Part shown: one piece after another, positions 1 to 9,974 of the stretch
How positions within the stretch are numbered: the stretch's first letter is position 1
Layout of the letters: each line of letters starts with the position of its first letter
Assembly: GCF_005250615.1 (NCBI RefSeq)
Contig: NZ_SULM01000007.1
Coordinates: 304,694 to 368,693 of the forward strand
Reading direction: 5' to 3'
From: Pseudomonas rhizoryzae
GTDB lineage: Bacteria > Pseudomonadota > Gammaproteobacteria > Pseudomonadales > Pseudomonadaceae
Length of the DNA stretch: 64,000 nt
Program-made: the position numbers and the translations under genes
The notes under the pieces: generated by a model
Database searches by the model: none
Told to the model about the DNA's origin: nothing
What the model saw: only the letters and a program-made list of their open reading frames with translations

Positions 1-596
1 ATCAGCCCCAGCGGCCCGCGGATGGCGAAGCCCAGGGCGAATAGCGGCAAGACCAGCAGGCGACGCAGCGGGCGACCGTCGCGGTCGGCGCTGTAGAGCA
101 GATAGAAGCAGAGCACCACGACCAGGGCGACCAGTTGATCCAGGCAGACCGCGCGGGCCTTTTCCAGCCACTGCGGGGTCAGGGCCACCAGCAGTACCGT
201 GAGCAGCGCCCAGGCCCGGCGGGTGTCGGCCAAGAGCCGGTAGGTCAGCGCCAGCACCCCGGCCGAGGCCAGGGCGGTGGGCAGCACGTTGGCGAGGTGG
301 TTGGGCGCCCCTATCACCCGCGCGGCCAACCAGCTCAGCCAGGTGGCGGTAGCGGGATAGTCCGGATAGGGCTGGCCGTAGGTGGTGGGGAAAAAGGCCG
401 GGCCGTGGCGGAACATCTCCTCCAGGAACACCGCCCAGCGTCCATCGAAGCCCTGGGGCGCCTGGTTCCAGATGCCGAGGGTGAACAGCAGTGCGGCGAC
501 CACACCGACCAGCAGGCTTTCCCGCCGCAACCTATTGGCCGCCGGCAGGGCGGCCAGGTGCCCGCCCTGCGGGGTCAGGGACAGGGGTGCTGCCAT
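1..596 (-). CDS. ArnT-like family 39/83 glycosyltransferase, 3' end outside window
   Basis: The protein starts MAAPLSLTPQGG and 198 residues are visible before the window edge truncates its C-terminus. One hydrophobic segment near residues 28-45 is followed by a periplasmic loop carrying the acidic FDGRW motif, then alternating hydrophobic segments, as in PMT/ArnT-type lipid-linked sugar transferases. Its ATG overlaps the ugd stop codon by one base (TGATG), so it is the last visible gene of the arn operon. By family it should transfer a sugar from an undecaprenyl carrier to an envelope acceptor. Donor and acceptor cannot be read from the sequence. It is a second ArnT-type gene beside the canonical arnT at 2726-4369. 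Confidence 0.7.
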   Translation of the reverse strand, partial: MAAPLSLTPQGGHLAALPAANRLRRESLLVGVVAALLFTLGIWNQAPQGFDGRWAVFLEEMFRHGPAFFPTTYGQPYPDYPATATWLSWLAARVIGAPNHLANVLPTALASAGVLALTYRLLADTRRAWALLTVLLVALTPQWLEKARAVCLDQLVALVVVLCFYLLYSADRDGRPLRRLLVLPLFALGFAIRGPLGL

Positions 597-1993
597 CAAG
601 CGGCATCCACGCGGCGAGTGACCTGGGGACCGCTCAGGGCGGCGCCACGACCGATGGCGAAGTACTCGAAGCCACGTCGTTCCATGCGCTCCGGATCGAA
701 CAGGTTACGACCATCGAAGATCAGCGGCTGGTTGAGCTGCTGGGCGATGAGGTCGAAGTCCGGGGCCTTGAACTGCTGCCACTCGGTGCAGATGACCAGC
801 GCATCGGCACCGGCCAGGGCGGCTTCGGGGGTGCCCATCAGCGCCAGGCGCTCGTCGTGGCCATAGAGGCGCTGAGCCTCGGCCATGGCCACCGGATCGA
901 AGGCGCGCACCTTGGCACCGGCTTCCCACAGGGCCTCCATCAGCACCCGGCTGGGCGCATCGCGCATGTCGTCGGTATTGGGCTTGAAGGCCAGGCCCCA
1001 GAGGGCGAAGGTGCGGCCCTTGAGATCGCCATCGAAGTAGGTGTTGATGCGCTCGAACAGCTTGGTCTTCTGCCGCACGTTGATCGCTTCCACGGCGCGC
1101 AGCAGATCCAGCTCCACCTGGTTTTCCTCGCCGGTGCGGATCAGCGCCTGCAGATCCTTGGGGAAGCAGGAGCCGCCGTAGCCACAACCGGGATAGATGA
1201 AGTGGTGGCCGATGCGCGGATCGGCGCCGATGGCCTGGCGCACCGCCTCGATGTCGGCGCCGACGCGCTCGGCCAGCTCGGCGATCTGGTTGATGAAGCT
1301 GATCTTGACCGCCAAGAGGCTGTTAGCGGCGTACTTGGCCAGCTCGGCGCTGCGCAGGTCCATGCACTGGATGCGGTCATGGTTGCGGTTGAAGGGCGCA
1401 TAGAGTTCGCGCATCACGTCGCGGGCCACCGGCGAGTCGGTGCCCACCACGATGCGATCGGGTTTCTTGCAGTCGGCGATGGCGGCGCCTTCCTTGAGGA
1501 ATTCCGGGTTGGAGACCACCTCCACGTGCAGGGTACGGCCCTCCTCGGCCAGCACCTCGTGGATCAGGGTACGGACGCGGTCGCCGGTGCCCACCGGCAC
1601 GGTGGACTTGTTCACCACCAACAGCGGATCGCGCGACACCGGCTGGCCGACCAGCGGTTCGCGGCGCAGCCGGGCGATGGTCTCGGCGACGGCGAAGACG
1701 GCGGTGAGATCGGCCGAGCCATCGGCGGCCGGCGGGGTGCCTACGGCGATGAATTGCACGGCGCCATGGGCGACGGCCTCGGCGGCATCATGGGTGAACA
1801 CCAGGCGGCCGGCGGCCAGGTTATTGCGCACCAGGTCTTCGAGGCCGGGTTCGTAGAGGGTCACCTCGCCGCGCTTGAGCTTGTCGATCTTGGCGCGGTC
1901 GATGTCCATGCACACCACCTGGTGACCGACCTCCGCCAGCACGGCGGCTTGCACCAGGCCCACGTAGCCGATGCCGAAAACGCTGATGTTCAT
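596..1993 (-). CDS. ugd: UDP-glucose 6-dehydrogenase
   Basis: A 465-residue nucleotide-sugar dehydrogenase that oxidises UDP-glucose to UDP-glucuronate, the substrate of ArnA. The NAD-binding GxGYVG motif is at residues 7-12. A central six-phosphogluconate-dehydrogenase-like helical part follows, and the catalytic cysteine is Cys276 in GYGGSCFPKD. The start is ATG at 1993, where MNISVFGIGYVG begins the Rossmann fold. A longer open frame upstream only reads through arnF. The start overlaps the arnF stop (ATGA), so the gene is co-translated with the arn operon and supplies its own precursor. Confidence 0.95.
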   Translation of the reverse strand: MNISVFGIGYVGLVQAAVLAEVGHQVVCMDIDRAKIDKLKRGEVTLYEPGLEDLVRNNLAAGRLVFTHDAAEAVAHGAVQFIAVGTPPAADGSADLTAVFAVAETIARLRREPLVGQPVSRDPLLVVNKSTVPVGTGDRVRTLIHEVLAEEGRTLHVEVVSNPEFLKEGAAIADCKKPDRIVVGTDSPVARDVMRELYAPFNRNHDRIQCMDLRSAELAKYAANSLLAVKISFINQIAELAERVGADIEAVRQAIGADPRIGHHFIYPGCGYGGSCFPKDLQALIRTGEENQVELDLLRAVEAINVRQKTKLFERINTYFDGDLKGRTFALWGLAFKPNTDDMRDAPSRVLMEALWEAGAKVRAFDPVAMAEAQRLYGHDERLALMGTPEAALAGADALVICTEWQQFKAPDFDLIAQQLNQPLIFDGRNLFDPERMERRGFEYFAIGRGAALSGPQVTRRVDAA

Positions 1994-2391
1994 AGGGTAT
2001 TCCTCAGGGTGGGAGCGGCGGTGGGCCGCGGCCCGCCGACGAGGGCGACGCCGGCCACGACCAGCACGATGCCCAGGGTTTTCCAGGGGGTGAAGGACTC
2101 GGCGGCGCCGGGAAGCCAGGCCGCGCCGAGATGGACGAAGACGTAGGAAAGGCCGAGCGCCGCATAGGCGCGCCCCAGCGGCAGCTGCGCCAGGGCAGCC
2201 AGCCAGGCCAGCAGCGACAGCCCATAGCAGAGGATGCCCAGGACCAGCAGCAGGCCGGCCAGGCCGAACAGCGCCTCGGGGGCACTCAGCCAGTTGGTCA
2301 TCGCGGGCAACCGCACCAGGGCCGCGCGCAGCAGCAGTTGCGCCAGGGTGGTGAGCAGGATGCTCAGGCCGAGTGGGAAGAGCCCCTTCAT
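1990..2391 (-). CDS. arnF: Aminoarabinose-phosphoundecaprenol flippase subunit ArnF
   Basis: A 133-residue small multidrug-resistance-like inner-membrane protein with four predicted helices, starting MKGLFPLGLSILLTTLAQ. With ArnE it is thought to flip undecaprenyl-phosphate-L-Ara4FN/L-Ara4N to the periplasmic face for ArnT. The ATG at 2391 overlaps the arnE stop codon (ATGA), and the end overlaps the ugd start in the same way. It is longer than ArnE because of a C-terminal tail rich in Pro and Ala. The identification rests on membrane pattern, order in the operon and partial similarity to ArnE. Confidence 0.88.
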   Translation of the reverse strand: MKGLFPLGLSILLTTLAQLLLRAALVRLPAMTNWLSAPEALFGLAGLLLVLGILCYGLSLLAWLAALAQLPLGRAYAALGLSYVFVHLGAAWLPGAAESFTPWKTLGIVLVVAGVALVGGPRPTAAPTLRNTL

Positions 2392-2729
2392 AGCTGGCCT
2401 CCCAGCAGGGCGGCGCCGACGACGATGCACAGGCAGCCGCACCAGGCGCGGGCATCCACCGCCTCGCCGAACACCAGGCGGGCCACCAGGGTCACCGCCA
2501 GGGTGTTGAGCGACAGCAAGGGATAGGCGACGCCCACCGGCATCCGCTGCAGCACCGCGCACCACAGCAGCAGGGCCAGGCCCAGGCAGACCAGCGCGCC
2601 CCACAGCCAGGGCGAGCGCAATCGCTCGACCAGGGCGCCGCCATCCGCTACCGCGCGCTTCTGGCCCAATTGGCCCAGGCAGGTGAGCAGGATCACCAGG
2701 GCGATCAACAGCATGTTCACGGCGTTCAT
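2388..2729 (-). CDS. arnE: Aminoarabinose-phosphoundecaprenol flippase subunit ArnE
   Basis: A 113-residue four-helix EamA/SMR-type membrane protein, starting [20 protein letters not shown] and containing the family's LGQLGQK stretch near residues 18-25. It pairs with ArnF to flip the undecaprenyl-linked aminoarabinose. Its start overlaps the arnT stop (cat at 2727-2729 against tca at 2726-2728) and its end overlaps arnF. This tight coupling is typical of arn operons. Confidence 0.9.
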   Translation of the reverse strand: MNAVNMLLIALVILLTCLGQLGQKRAVADGGALVERLRSPWLWGALVCLGLALLLWCAVLQRMPVGVAYPLLSLNTLAVTLVARLVFGEAVDARAWCGCLCIVVGAALLGGQL

Positions 2730-4369
2730 TTCGCCACCCGCGGATAGATCAGCAGCACCAGCCGCTCGCTGGCGATGCTCTCGCCGGGTTCGGGCAGGCT
2801 GTCGAGCAACTGGCGGTCACTGGGGCCGTCCACCCGCAGCAGGATGTCCACCGGTCCCTGATCGCGATGGGCGGCAAGCCAGGCGGCCAGTTCATGCTCG
2901 GGGATCAGCCGGCCGCTGTCGGGCTCGCGGGCGAAGCCGTACTTGAGTTCACCCGGCCCACCCACCACCACCACATCCTGGCGATCGGTGGCCCAGGCCA
3001 GGCTGGCGGCCACGCCGAGGTCGTTGCTCACCAGCAGGCCGGCATGCTGCAGATGGCCGATCTGGGACTCGATGAAGGTGCTCGGTAGCTTGTTGTCGAC
3101 CACGCTGATCGGCAGTGCCACCGACAGCAGCGGCAGGATCAGCCAGAGCGCCAGGCTCGGGGCCAGCACGGTGCGCCGCGGCCAGAGCAGCGCGCCGAGA
3201 CCGGCCAGCGCCAGGCCCAGGGGGGCCAGCAGGGCCAGGGCATGGGTCAGGCCCTCGCCGGGGTGATAGAGCTGGTTGCCAAACAGCAGCAGCGCCACCA
3301 ATCCGGCTACACCCAGCACCAGGTTGCACAGGCCGTTCAGGCGCAGGGCGCCGAAGTCGCCACGGCGATAGCCGTCCAGCAGGCTGCGCGCCAGCAGCGG
3401 CACCAGCGCCGCCAGGCTCGGCAGCAGATAGGTGGGCAACTTGCCGCGGCTCAGGCTGAAGAACACCAGTTGGGTCGCGAAGGCCAGGCCGAGGAAGGCC
3501 GTGCCGACCTGCCGTCGCTCGCGCCAGGTGGCGCCCAGGGTACGCGGCAACAAACCGGCCCAGGGCAGGATGGCCACCAGCAGGATGGGCGCATAGAACC
3601 AGAAGGGCCGCTCGTGCTGGGCATCCTGGCCGGCGAATCTCTGGATGTGCTCGTGCCAGAAGAAGAAATTCCAGAAGTCCGGATCGCGGTGGGCCACCAG
3701 CAGCGCCCAGGGCGCCACTACCAGTGCCGCCACCAGCACCGCCAGCGGACCGCGCCAGAGCAGCTCGCCGAAACGCCGCTGCCAGAGGAAGAAGGGCACC
3801 GCCACCAGCACCGGCAATACCAGGGCGAGAAAGCCCTTGGTCAAGAGACCGCAGCCGCAGGCGAACCCCAACAGCGCCCACTGGCCAAGGGCCGCGGTAC
3901 GGCTCTCGGCGGCCTGGGCCTGCCAGAGCGCGAGCAGCGCCAGGGTCATCCAGAAGGCGAACTGGGAATCCAGGGTGACATAGGTGGCCAGGCCCGCCAC
4001 GGCCAGGCAGGACAGGTAGAACACCCCGGCCAGCAGGCTCAGCAGGCGGTCCTGCCAGATCAGCCGGGTCAGGCGCGCGACCAGGGCCGCCGTGGCCAGA
4101 CTCGCCAGCAACGGCACCAGGCGGATGCTCAGCAGCGAATCGCCCAGCCAGGCCTGGGCCAGCGCCTGGGTCCAGTAGCCGCCGATGGGTTTCTCGAAAT
4201 AGGGCAGACCGAGGAAATGCGGCACCACCCAGTCGCCGTTGTGCCAGAGTTCCTGGGCGATCTGCGCATAGCGCGACTCGTCCGGGATCCACAGGCCCCG
4301 CCATTCCAGCGGCAGCGCATAGGCCAGCAAGGCCAGCGGTAGCAGCGCCAGCAGACAACGCCGGGTCAT
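2726..4369 (-). CDS. arnT: Undecaprenyl phosphate-alpha-L-Ara4N transferase ArnT
   Basis: A 547-residue polytopic GT83 transferase that moves 4-amino-4-deoxy-L-arabinose from undecaprenyl phosphate to lipid A phosphates in the periplasm and so confers polymyxin resistance. The N-terminus has a first membrane helix and then the [18 protein letters not shown] loop with the Asp/Glu pair characteristic of the family, followed by about a dozen hydrophobic segments and a soluble C-terminal domain. The chosen ATG at 4369 ([17 protein letters not shown]) overlaps the arnD stop. The frame stays open upstream but there it is only antisense-quality sequence. Confidence 0.94.
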   Translation of the reverse strand: MTRRCLLALLPLALLAYALPLEWRGLWIPDESRYAQIAQELWHNGDWVVPHFLGLPYFEKPIGGYWTQALAQAWLGDSLLSIRLVPLLASLATAALVARLTRLIWQDRLLSLLAGVFYLSCLAVAGLATYVTLDSQFAFWMTLALLALWQAQAAESRTAALGQWALLGFACGCGLLTKGFLALVLPVLVAVPFFLWQRRFGELLWRGPLAVLVAALVVAPWALLVAHRDPDFWNFFFWHEHIQRFAGQDAQHERPFWFYAPILLVAILPWAGLLPRTLGATWRERRQVGTAFLGLAFATQLVFFSLSRGKLPTYLLPSLAALVPLLARSLLDGYRRGDFGALRLNGLCNLVLGVAGLVALLLFGNQLYHPGEGLTHALALLAPLGLALAGLGALLWPRRTVLAPSLALWLILPLLSVALPISVVDNKLPSTFIESQIGHLQHAGLLVSNDLGVAASLAWATDRQDVVVVGGPGELKYGFAREPDSGRLIPEHELAAWLAAHRDQGPVDILLRVDGPSDRQLLDSLPEPGESIASERLVLLIYPRVAK

Positions 4370-5259
4370 GCCTGCACTCCGAGCCAGCCCTGGCGCCCGG
4401 CCAGACTGCCCCGTATCAGATTGCCCGCGGGCAGTTGGCGCGCATCGCTCGGCAGGCGGTCGCCCAGGGTCAGGAAGAGGACGCCCTGCTCCCGCGCGGC
4501 CTTGAGCAGGGCGCGGAAGTCCTCGGCGAAGGCGATGCCTTCCACCTCGGCGTGCAGGGTGTAGACGTTGAGCGCGCCGGGGCGGAACAACTTGAGCAGA
4601 TAGTCGTTCCAGTCGCTGGCGGCGAGGTCGGGGCCGACCACCTCGTCGAAGGTCGGCATGTCCACCGGGATCTGCGGCGTGCCGTGGCCGCCATTGCCCA
4701 GGCGCGGACGGAACAGGGCGCTGCCGCGGCAGTCGCTGTTGTACCTGAGGCCGAAGGCCTCCTTGGCCTGCACCACGCGGGGATCGGCGCGCCAGCCAGC
4801 GGCGGCGGAGCAGTCGACCCTGGCGCCGAGGATGTCTTCCAGGGCCTGCAGGCCACGGCCGAATTCCTCGCCCAGGCGCTCCACGTTCCAGTGCCCGGTA
4901 TGGGCCTGCCAGGCGTGGTGGTCCCAAGCGTGCAACCCGACCTCATGGCCCCGCGCGCGGGTCTCGCGCATCAGGTGGCCGAGGTCGCGGCCGATGGGCC
5001 GGCCCGGCCAGGCGGTGCCGGCCAGCAGGATGTCCCAGCCATAGAGGCTGGCGGCCTTGGAACGGAGCATCTTCCACAGGAAGGTGGGCTTCACCAGGCG
5101 CCACAGGTGGCGCCCCATGTTGTCCGGACCGACGCTGAAGAAGAAGGTCGCCTTGACCCCGGCTTCATCCAGCAGGTCGAGCAGCCGCGGCACCCCTTCG
5201 CGGGTGCCGCGATAGGTGTCCACGTCGATGCGCAGGCTGGCCGGGATCACGGAGCTCAT
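4366..5259 (-). CDS. arnD: 4-deoxy-4-formamido-L-arabinose-phosphoundecaprenol deformylase ArnD
   Basis: A 297-residue NodB-type polysaccharide deacetylase-fold enzyme that removes the formyl group from undecaprenyl-phosphate Ara4FN. Visible signatures are the N-terminal [22 protein letters not shown] (metal-binding DVD), [11 protein letters not shown], and [14 protein letters not shown], which supplies the metal-binding histidines. The ATG at 5259 overlaps the arnA stop. A GTG one codon upstream (5262) is also in frame, so the start is uncertain by one residue. GGGAGG lies just upstream. Confidence 0.94.
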   Translation of the reverse strand: MSSVIPASLRIDVDTYRGTREGVPRLLDLLDEAGVKATFFFSVGPDNMGRHLWRLVKPTFLWKMLRSKAASLYGWDILLAGTAWPGRPIGRDLGHLMRETRARGHEVGLHAWDHHAWQAHTGHWNVERLGEEFGRGLQALEDILGARVDCSAAAGWRADPRVVQAKEAFGLRYNSDCRGSALFRPRLGNGGHGTPQIPVDMPTFDEVVGPDLAASDWNDYLLKLFRPGALNVYTLHAEVEGIAFAEDFRALLKAAREQGVLFLTLGDRLPSDARQLPAGNLIRGSLAGRQGWLGVQA

Positions 5260-7238
5260 CACGCCTCCCGCTGGGCCAGGGCTTCGCGCAGGAAGAAGTC
5301 CAGCGTCTTGCCGACGGTGGCGGCCATGGCGGTGGTCGGCTGCCAGTCGATCAGACGACGGGCGTTCTCCACGCTGGGCTTGCGGTGGGCCACGTCCTGG
5401 TAGCCGTCGCCGTAGAAGCTCTTGCTCTCCACCTCGCGGAAGCCGGCGAAGGGCGGGAACTCATGGCGCAGCGGATGGGCCTCGAACTGGGCCAGGAGCT
5501 CTTCGGCCAGCTCGCGGATGCTCGCTTCGTTGTCCGGGTTGCCGATGTTGACGATCTGGCCGTCGCAGCGTCCGCCCTGGTTTTCGATGATGCGGAACAG
5601 CGCCTCGATGCCGTCGTCGACGTCGGTGAAGCAACGCTTCTGGGCGCCGCCGTCGACCAGCTTGATCGGGGTGCCTTCCACCAGGTTGAGGATCAGCTGG
5701 GTGATGGCGCGGGAGCTGCCGATGCGCGCGGAGTCCAGGCGATCCAGGCGCGGGCCCATCCAGTTGAACGGACGGAACAGGGTGAATTTCAGACCCTTGC
5801 TGCCGTAGGCCCAGATGACGCGGTCGAGCAACTGCTTGGAGACCGAGTAGATCCAGCGCTGCTTGTTGATCGGGCCGACCACCAGGTTGGAGCGGTCTTC
5901 GTCGAAGCGCTCGTCCTGGCACATGCCGTACACCTCGGAGGTGGACGGGAAGATCACGCGCTTTCCGTACTTCACGCAGTGGCGAACGATCTTGAGGTTT
6001 TCCTCGAAATCCAGCTCGAACACGCGCAACGGGTTGCGGGTGTATTCGATGGGGGTGGCGATGGCCACCAGCGGCAGGATCACGTCGCACTTCTTGATGT
6101 GGTATTCCAGCCACTCGGTGTGGATGGAGATGTCGCCTTCCACGTAATGGAAGTGCGGATTGGTCTTGAGGCGCTCGATGGCGTCGGAGCCGATGTCCAG
6201 GCCATAGACGTCGTAGTTGCCGTCGGCCAGCAGGCGCTCGGACAGGTGGTTGCCGATGAAGCCGTTGACGCCGAGGATCAGCACCCGGGTGCGGCGCTTG
6301 GCGCGGCGATCCTGGCGGTGCAGACGGGCACCGGCCACCAGGCCGGCTTCGCGGGCCAGTTGCGGGCCGGAGAGATACAGCCCGGCATCGCCCAGCTGGC
6401 CGGCACGCACTTCCAGGGCACCTTCGCCGCAGGCGATGCGCAGGGGCTCCAGGCTCAGCACGGTACCGGGGGCCTGGCCGTGGTGTTCGGCCTGGGCCTG
6501 AGCGTTCCAGACGATCAGCTTGCGCTCGCCGATCCAGCCGAAGGCGCCCGGATAGGGTTGGGTCACGGCGCGGACCAGGTTGGCAAGCTCGGTGGCCGAA
6601 CGACTCCACTCCAGCTCGCCGTCGGCGGCGCTGCGGCGACCGTAGGTGCTGGCCTGGCTTTCGTCCTGCTCACGCTCTTCCAGAGTCCCGGCGGCCAGCC
6701 CCGGCAGGGCATCGCGCAGGAGCTCCTGGCTGGCTTCGCGCAGCTTGCCGTGCAGCGTCAGGGCGGTGTCGTCCGGGGCGATGGCGACGCGCTGCTGGGC
6801 GACGATGGCGCCGGCATCGGCACGCTTGACCATGCGGTGCAGGGTCACGCCGGTCTCGGTCTCGCCATTGACCAGCACCCAGTTGGCCGGAGCGCGACCG
6901 CGATAGCGCGGCAGCAGCGAGCCGTGCAGGTTGTAGGCGCCGCGGCTGGCGCAGGCCAGCACCTCTTCGGAGAGCAGGTTGCGGTAATAGAAGGAGAAGA
7001 TGAAATCCGGCTCCAAGGCGCGGATGCGCTCGACCCAGATCGGGTGGTTGACGTCTTCCGGCGCATGCACCGGGATGCCGTGGCGGGCACAGAGCTGGGC
7101 GACCGAGGCGAAGAAGCGGTTCTCGCCCGGATCGTCCGGATGGGTGAAGACGGCAGCGATGGGATAGCCGGCCTGGATCAGCGCGGCGAGGCCGGCGCAG
7201 CCGATGTCGTGGTAAGCGAAGACGATAGCGGTTTTCAT
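5259..7238 (-). CDS. arnA: Bifunctional UDP-glucuronate decarboxylase / UDP-Ara4N formyltransferase ArnA
   Basis: A 659-residue fusion enzyme. The N-terminal formyltransferase domain (about 1-305) carries Asn103, His105 ([12 protein letters not shown]) and Asp141, the catalytic triad positions of ArnA. The C-terminal SDR domain (about 315-659) has the [14 protein letters not shown] nucleotide-binding motif and a YSVSK active-site Tyr/Lys, and decarboxylates UDP-glucuronate. The start was set at [11 protein letters not shown] (7238) because AGGA sits about ten bases upstream and the length matches the 660-residue family norm. GTG and ATG codons upstream at 7256 and 7247 are alternatives. Confidence 0.95.
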   Translation of the reverse strand: MKTAIVFAYHDIGCAGLAALIQAGYPIAAVFTHPDDPGENRFFASVAQLCARHGIPVHAPEDVNHPIWVERIRALEPDFIFSFYYRNLLSEEVLACASRGAYNLHGSLLPRYRGRAPANWVLVNGETETGVTLHRMVKRADAGAIVAQQRVAIAPDDTALTLHGKLREASQELLRDALPGLAAGTLEEREQDESQASTYGRRSAADGELEWSRSATELANLVRAVTQPYPGAFGWIGERKLIVWNAQAQAEHHGQAPGTVLSLEPLRIACGEGALEVRAGQLGDAGLYLSGPQLAREAGLVAGARLHRQDRRAKRRTRVLILGVNGFIGNHLSERLLADGNYDVYGLDIGSDAIERLKTNPHFHYVEGDISIHTEWLEYHIKKCDVILPLVAIATPIEYTRNPLRVFELDFEENLKIVRHCVKYGKRVIFPSTSEVYGMCQDERFDEDRSNLVVGPINKQRWIYSVSKQLLDRVIWAYGSKGLKFTLFRPFNWMGPRLDRLDSARIGSSRAITQLILNLVEGTPIKLVDGGAQKRCFTDVDDGIEALFRIIENQGGRCDGQIVNIGNPDNEASIRELAEELLAQFEAHPLRHEFPPFAGFREVESKSFYGDGYQDVAHRKPSVENARRLIDWQPTTAMAATVGKTLDFFLREALAQREA

Positions 7239-7269
7239 CAGGGGCATTCCTGTCACTGGACTTTTCTAA

Positions 7270-8259
7270 TTACTGAACTTGGCGCAGCGGCGCTGGCGAA
7301 GGGGAAAGGGTGGAGGCGCGGATCACTTGTTCCACGTGGAACCGGGGCCGGGCGCGGACATCGTGGTACACCCGGCCGAGGTACTCGCCGAGCAGACCGA
7401 GGCCGACGAACTGGGCGCCGGTGAAGATGAACAGGATGGCGAACAGCGAGAACACGCCGTCGGCCGCCCACTCGGCGCCGTGGGTCAGGCGCAGGACCAG
7501 CAGCAGCGCGGCGAAGGCGAAGCCGAACAGCGCAAGGCCACCGCCGAACAGGCTGAGCAGCCGCAGCGGAGTGGTGGTCATGCAGGTCAGCAGATCGAAC
7601 ATCAGGTTGATCAGCTTGAGGAAGCTGTACTTGGAATCCCCGTGTTCGCGCTCGGCGTGGGCCACCTCGATCTCGGTGGTGTGGCGGGCGAAGCTGTTGG
7701 CCAGGATCGGAATGAAGGTGCTGCGCTCGTGGCAGGCGAGCATGGACTGCACCACCTGGCGGCGATAGGCGCGCAGCATGCAGCCGTAGTCACGCATGGC
7801 GACGCCGGTGGAGCGCTGCACGGCGCGGTTGATCAGCCGCGACGGCAGGGTGCGCAGGTAGGAATCCTGGCGCTGCTGGCGCACGGTGCCGACCACGTCG
7901 TAACCCTGGGCGGCGGTATGCACCAGGCGCGGGATCTCCTCCGGCGGATTCTGCAGATCGGCGTCCAGGGTGATGATCAGATCGCCCCGCGCCTGCTCGA
8001 AGCCGGCGAGGATGGCCGAGTGCTGGCCGTAGTTGCGATTGAGCAGCACCGCCACCACCGGGCTGTCCGGCTCGCTGGCGGCCTGCTGCAGGAGCTCGGC
8101 GCTGCGGTCGCGACTGCCGTCGTCGACCAGGATGATCTCCACCTGGCAATCCAGCAGGCGGCAGGCGGCGCGGGTGCGGCGCAAGAGTTCCGGCAGGCTG
8201 GCTTCTTCGTTGTAGACGGGGATCACCACGGATACGCGGTCGATGGCATAGGGCTTCAT
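7270..8259 (-). CDS. arnC: Undecaprenyl-phosphate Ara4FN transferase ArnC
   Basis: A 329-residue GT2 glycosyltransferase with two C-terminal membrane helices. It attaches 4-formamido-arabinose from UDP to undecaprenyl phosphate at the cytoplasmic face. [18 protein letters not shown] opens the GT-A fold, [15 protein letters not shown] holds the DxD motif near residue 110, and two hydrophobic stretches lie at about 235-300. The start [19 protein letters not shown] at 8259 overlaps the arnB stop (ATGA). A 31-bp gap separates it from the chosen arnA start. Confidence 0.94.
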   Translation of the reverse strand: MKPYAIDRVSVVIPVYNEEASLPELLRRTRAACRLLDCQVEIILVDDGSRDRSAELLQQAASEPDSPVVAVLLNRNYGQHSAILAGFEQARGDLIITLDADLQNPPEEIPRLVHTAAQGYDVVGTVRQQRQDSYLRTLPSRLINRAVQRSTGVAMRDYGCMLRAYRRQVVQSMLACHERSTFIPILANSFARHTTEIEVAHAEREHGDSKYSFLKLINLMFDLLTCMTTTPLRLLSLFGGGLALFGFAFAALLLVLRLTHGAEWAADGVFSLFAILFIFTGAQFVGLGLLGEYLGRVYHDVRARPRFHVEQVIRASTLSPSPAPLRQVQ

Positions 8260-9440
8260 GCGCCTTGCTCCAGCAGGTCTTCGATGGCGCCGACCACGCG
8301 GTCGACGTCGGCGAGGGTCATGTCGGGGAACAGCGGGATGGAGCACAGCCGTGCGGAGTTCCATTCGCTGTTGGGGAGGGCCAGCTCGGGCCAGCGCTCG
8401 CGGTACCAGGGGTGCAGATGGGTGGCGGTGAAATGGATGCCGGTGCCGATGCCGCGCGCCTTGAGGCCGGCCATGAAGGCTTCGCGGTCCAGCCCGCAGC
8501 GCTCGGGGCAGATGCGCAGGATGTAGAGGTGCCAGGCGTGGGTTTGGGCGTAGTCCGGCAGCGCCAGCGGCGCGACCGGCAGGTGCGCCAGGCGCTGGCT
8601 ATAGGCCTGGGCCAGCAGCTGGCGGCGGCTGTTGATGTCACCCAGGCGATCCAGCTGGACCAGTGCCAGGGCGGCGTGGATGTCCGAGAGGTTGTACTTG
8701 AAACCGGGTTCCTGGACCTGGGCCTGGGGCTTGCGGCCCAGGGCGTGGCGGTCGAAGGCATCCACCGCCAGGCCGTGGAATTTCAGCCGGCGCACCCGCT
8801 CGGCCAGGGTGGCGTCGTCGGTCACCAGCATGCCGCCTTCGGCGCAGGTCAGATTCTTGATGGCATGGAAGCTGAAGATGGCGGTGCCGCGCATCCCTAT
8901 GGGCTCGCCCTGGTAGCGGGTGCCGGCGGCGTGGGCGGCGTCTTCGATCAGGGCGATGCCATGCTGTTGGGCCAGGGCCCGCAGCGGCGCCAGATCACAA
9001 CTGGCGCCGGCGTAGTGCACCGGAATGATGGCCTTGGTGCGCGGGGTGATGGCGGCGGCCACCTGCTCGGCGGAGACCATCAGGGTGTCGCGGTCGACGT
9101 CGACGAACACCGGGGTGGCGCCGATCAGGGTGATCATGTTGGCGGTGGAGACCCAGGTCAGCGAGGGGGTGATCACCTCGTCGCCCGGGCCGATGTCCAG
9201 TGCCAGCAGGGTCACGTGCATGGCGGCGGTGGCCGAGCACAGGGCCACCGCATGGGCGGCGCCGACCGAGGCGGCGAAACGCTCTTCCAGCAGGTTGGCC
9301 TGGGGCCCGGTGGTGATCCAGCCCGAGGTGAGCACCTGGCTCACCGCGGCCACTTCCTCGGCGCCGATGCTGGGGCGGGAGAACGGCAGGAAAGGCTCAT
9401 CCAGCACGCGCGGGGTAGAGCTCTGGGACAGATCGGTCAT
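8256..9440 (-). CDS. arnB: UDP-4-amino-4-deoxy-L-arabinose-oxoglutarate aminotransferase ArnB
   Basis: A 394-residue DegT/DnrJ/EryC1-family PLP enzyme that transaminates UDP-4-keto-arabinose. [17 protein letters not shown] begins the fold, the EDAAHAAG stretch near 167 holds the cofactor-contacting Asp, and the Schiff-base lysine is Lys195 in [14 protein letters not shown]. It is the first gene of the operon. The ATG at 9440 is preceded by a 264-bp intergenic region shared with the divergent small coiled-coil gene, which contains the likely response-regulator sites. Confidence 0.95.
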   Translation of the reverse strand: MTDLSQSSTPRVLDEPFLPFSRPSIGAEEVAAVSQVLTSGWITTGPQANLLEERFAASVGAAHAVALCSATAAMHVTLLALDIGPGDEVITPSLTWVSTANMITLIGATPVFVDVDRDTLMVSAEQVAAAITPRTKAIIPVHYAGASCDLAPLRALAQQHGIALIEDAAHAAGTRYQGEPIGMRGTAIFSFHAIKNLTCAEGGMLVTDDATLAERVRRLKFHGLAVDAFDRHALGRKPQAQVQEPGFKYNLSDIHAALALVQLDRLGDINSRRQLLAQAYSQRLAHLPVAPLALPDYAQTHAWHLYILRICPERCGLDREAFMAGLKARGIGTGIHFTATHLHPWYRERWPELALPNSEWNSARLCSIPLFPDMTLADVDRVVGAIEDLLEQGA

Positions 9441-9512
9441 GGCGGCTCATCCAGAAAGGGGGCGCCGGCACAGAGGTACCGGACACGATGAGCGCAGGCT
9501 AAAGCGAGACGC

Positions 9513-9551
9513 CTTACGGCCCCCTTAGCGCAACCTGACAACTGCCTGACA
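9513..9551. promoter_or_regulatory. Two 11-bp-period direct repeats upstream of arnB
   Basis: CTTACG at 9513 and CTTAGC at 9524 start 11 bp apart. CCTGACA at 9534 and CCTGACA at 9545 are an exact repeat with the same 11-bp period. OmpR-family regulators such as PmrA and PhoP bind direct half-sites one helical turn apart, and the published PmrA box has the form YTTAAK-N5-YTTAAK. The first pair matches it at only four of six bases per half. That it controls arn is inference from position, 62-102 bp upstream of arnB. Confidence 0.4.
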
Positions 9552-9704
9552 GCCGGTCGGCTCGTCGAGCACCCCCGTGAACCCCTTGGCAAAACAAGGG
9601 GTTAGCGTGCGACGAAGGGGGTGCCGGTGGTCGCCTGGAAGCCTAGAATGCAGCCCCTGCCGCTCCCGGCAGCTTCGAACCTGACACGAGAGACGACCGC
9701 GCCC

Positions 9705-9974
9705 ATGCTGGACAACACCCTGAGCGAACTGGAAACCGCGATCCGCGACCTGCTGCAGCGCAACCAACGCCTGACCGCCCGGACCCAGGAACTGGAGCAG
9801 GCCCTGGCGGCCGCGCGCGAGGAAAACGACACCCTGCAGCTGAGCCTGCTGGAGCAGGAAGAAGCCGGCGCCAGCACCCGTCAGCGCGTGGAAGGCCTGC
9901 TGGCCTTGCTGGCCGCTGGCACGCCGGTCGCACAGGCCATCGCTGAACAGCCCGTCCCGGCTGACGTCGAGTGA
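9705..9974 (+). CDS. ZapB-like / TIGR02449 small coiled-coil protein
   Basis: An 89-residue protein, MLDNTLSELETAIRDLLQ, with heptad-like Leu/Ala spacing over about residues 1-60 and no membrane segment. A small coiled-coil protein directly before zapA is the usual Pseudomonas arrangement, and its likely role is in or near the division Z-ring. The start at 9705 was chosen because coiled-coil coding begins there. The open frame upstream to 9621 has no such character. Its stop overlaps the zapA start (GTGA), which implies translational coupling. Confidence 0.75.
   Translation: MLDNTLSELETAIRDLLQRNQRLTARTQELEQALAAAREENDTLQLSLLEQEEAGASTRQRVEGLLALLAAGTPVAQAIAEQPVPADVE

Noticed and set aside
7329..7341. 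TTCCACGTGGAA palindrome as an operator
   Set aside because: It lies inside the arnC coding sequence and is probably incidental to codons; no neighbouring promoter.
5385..7424. 679-codon plus-strand open frame opposite arnA
   Set aside because: It is a shadow of high-GC coding DNA. The minus strand encodes a clear ArnA with catalytic residues, and the antisense product is Gly/Ala/Val/Asp-rich without motifs.
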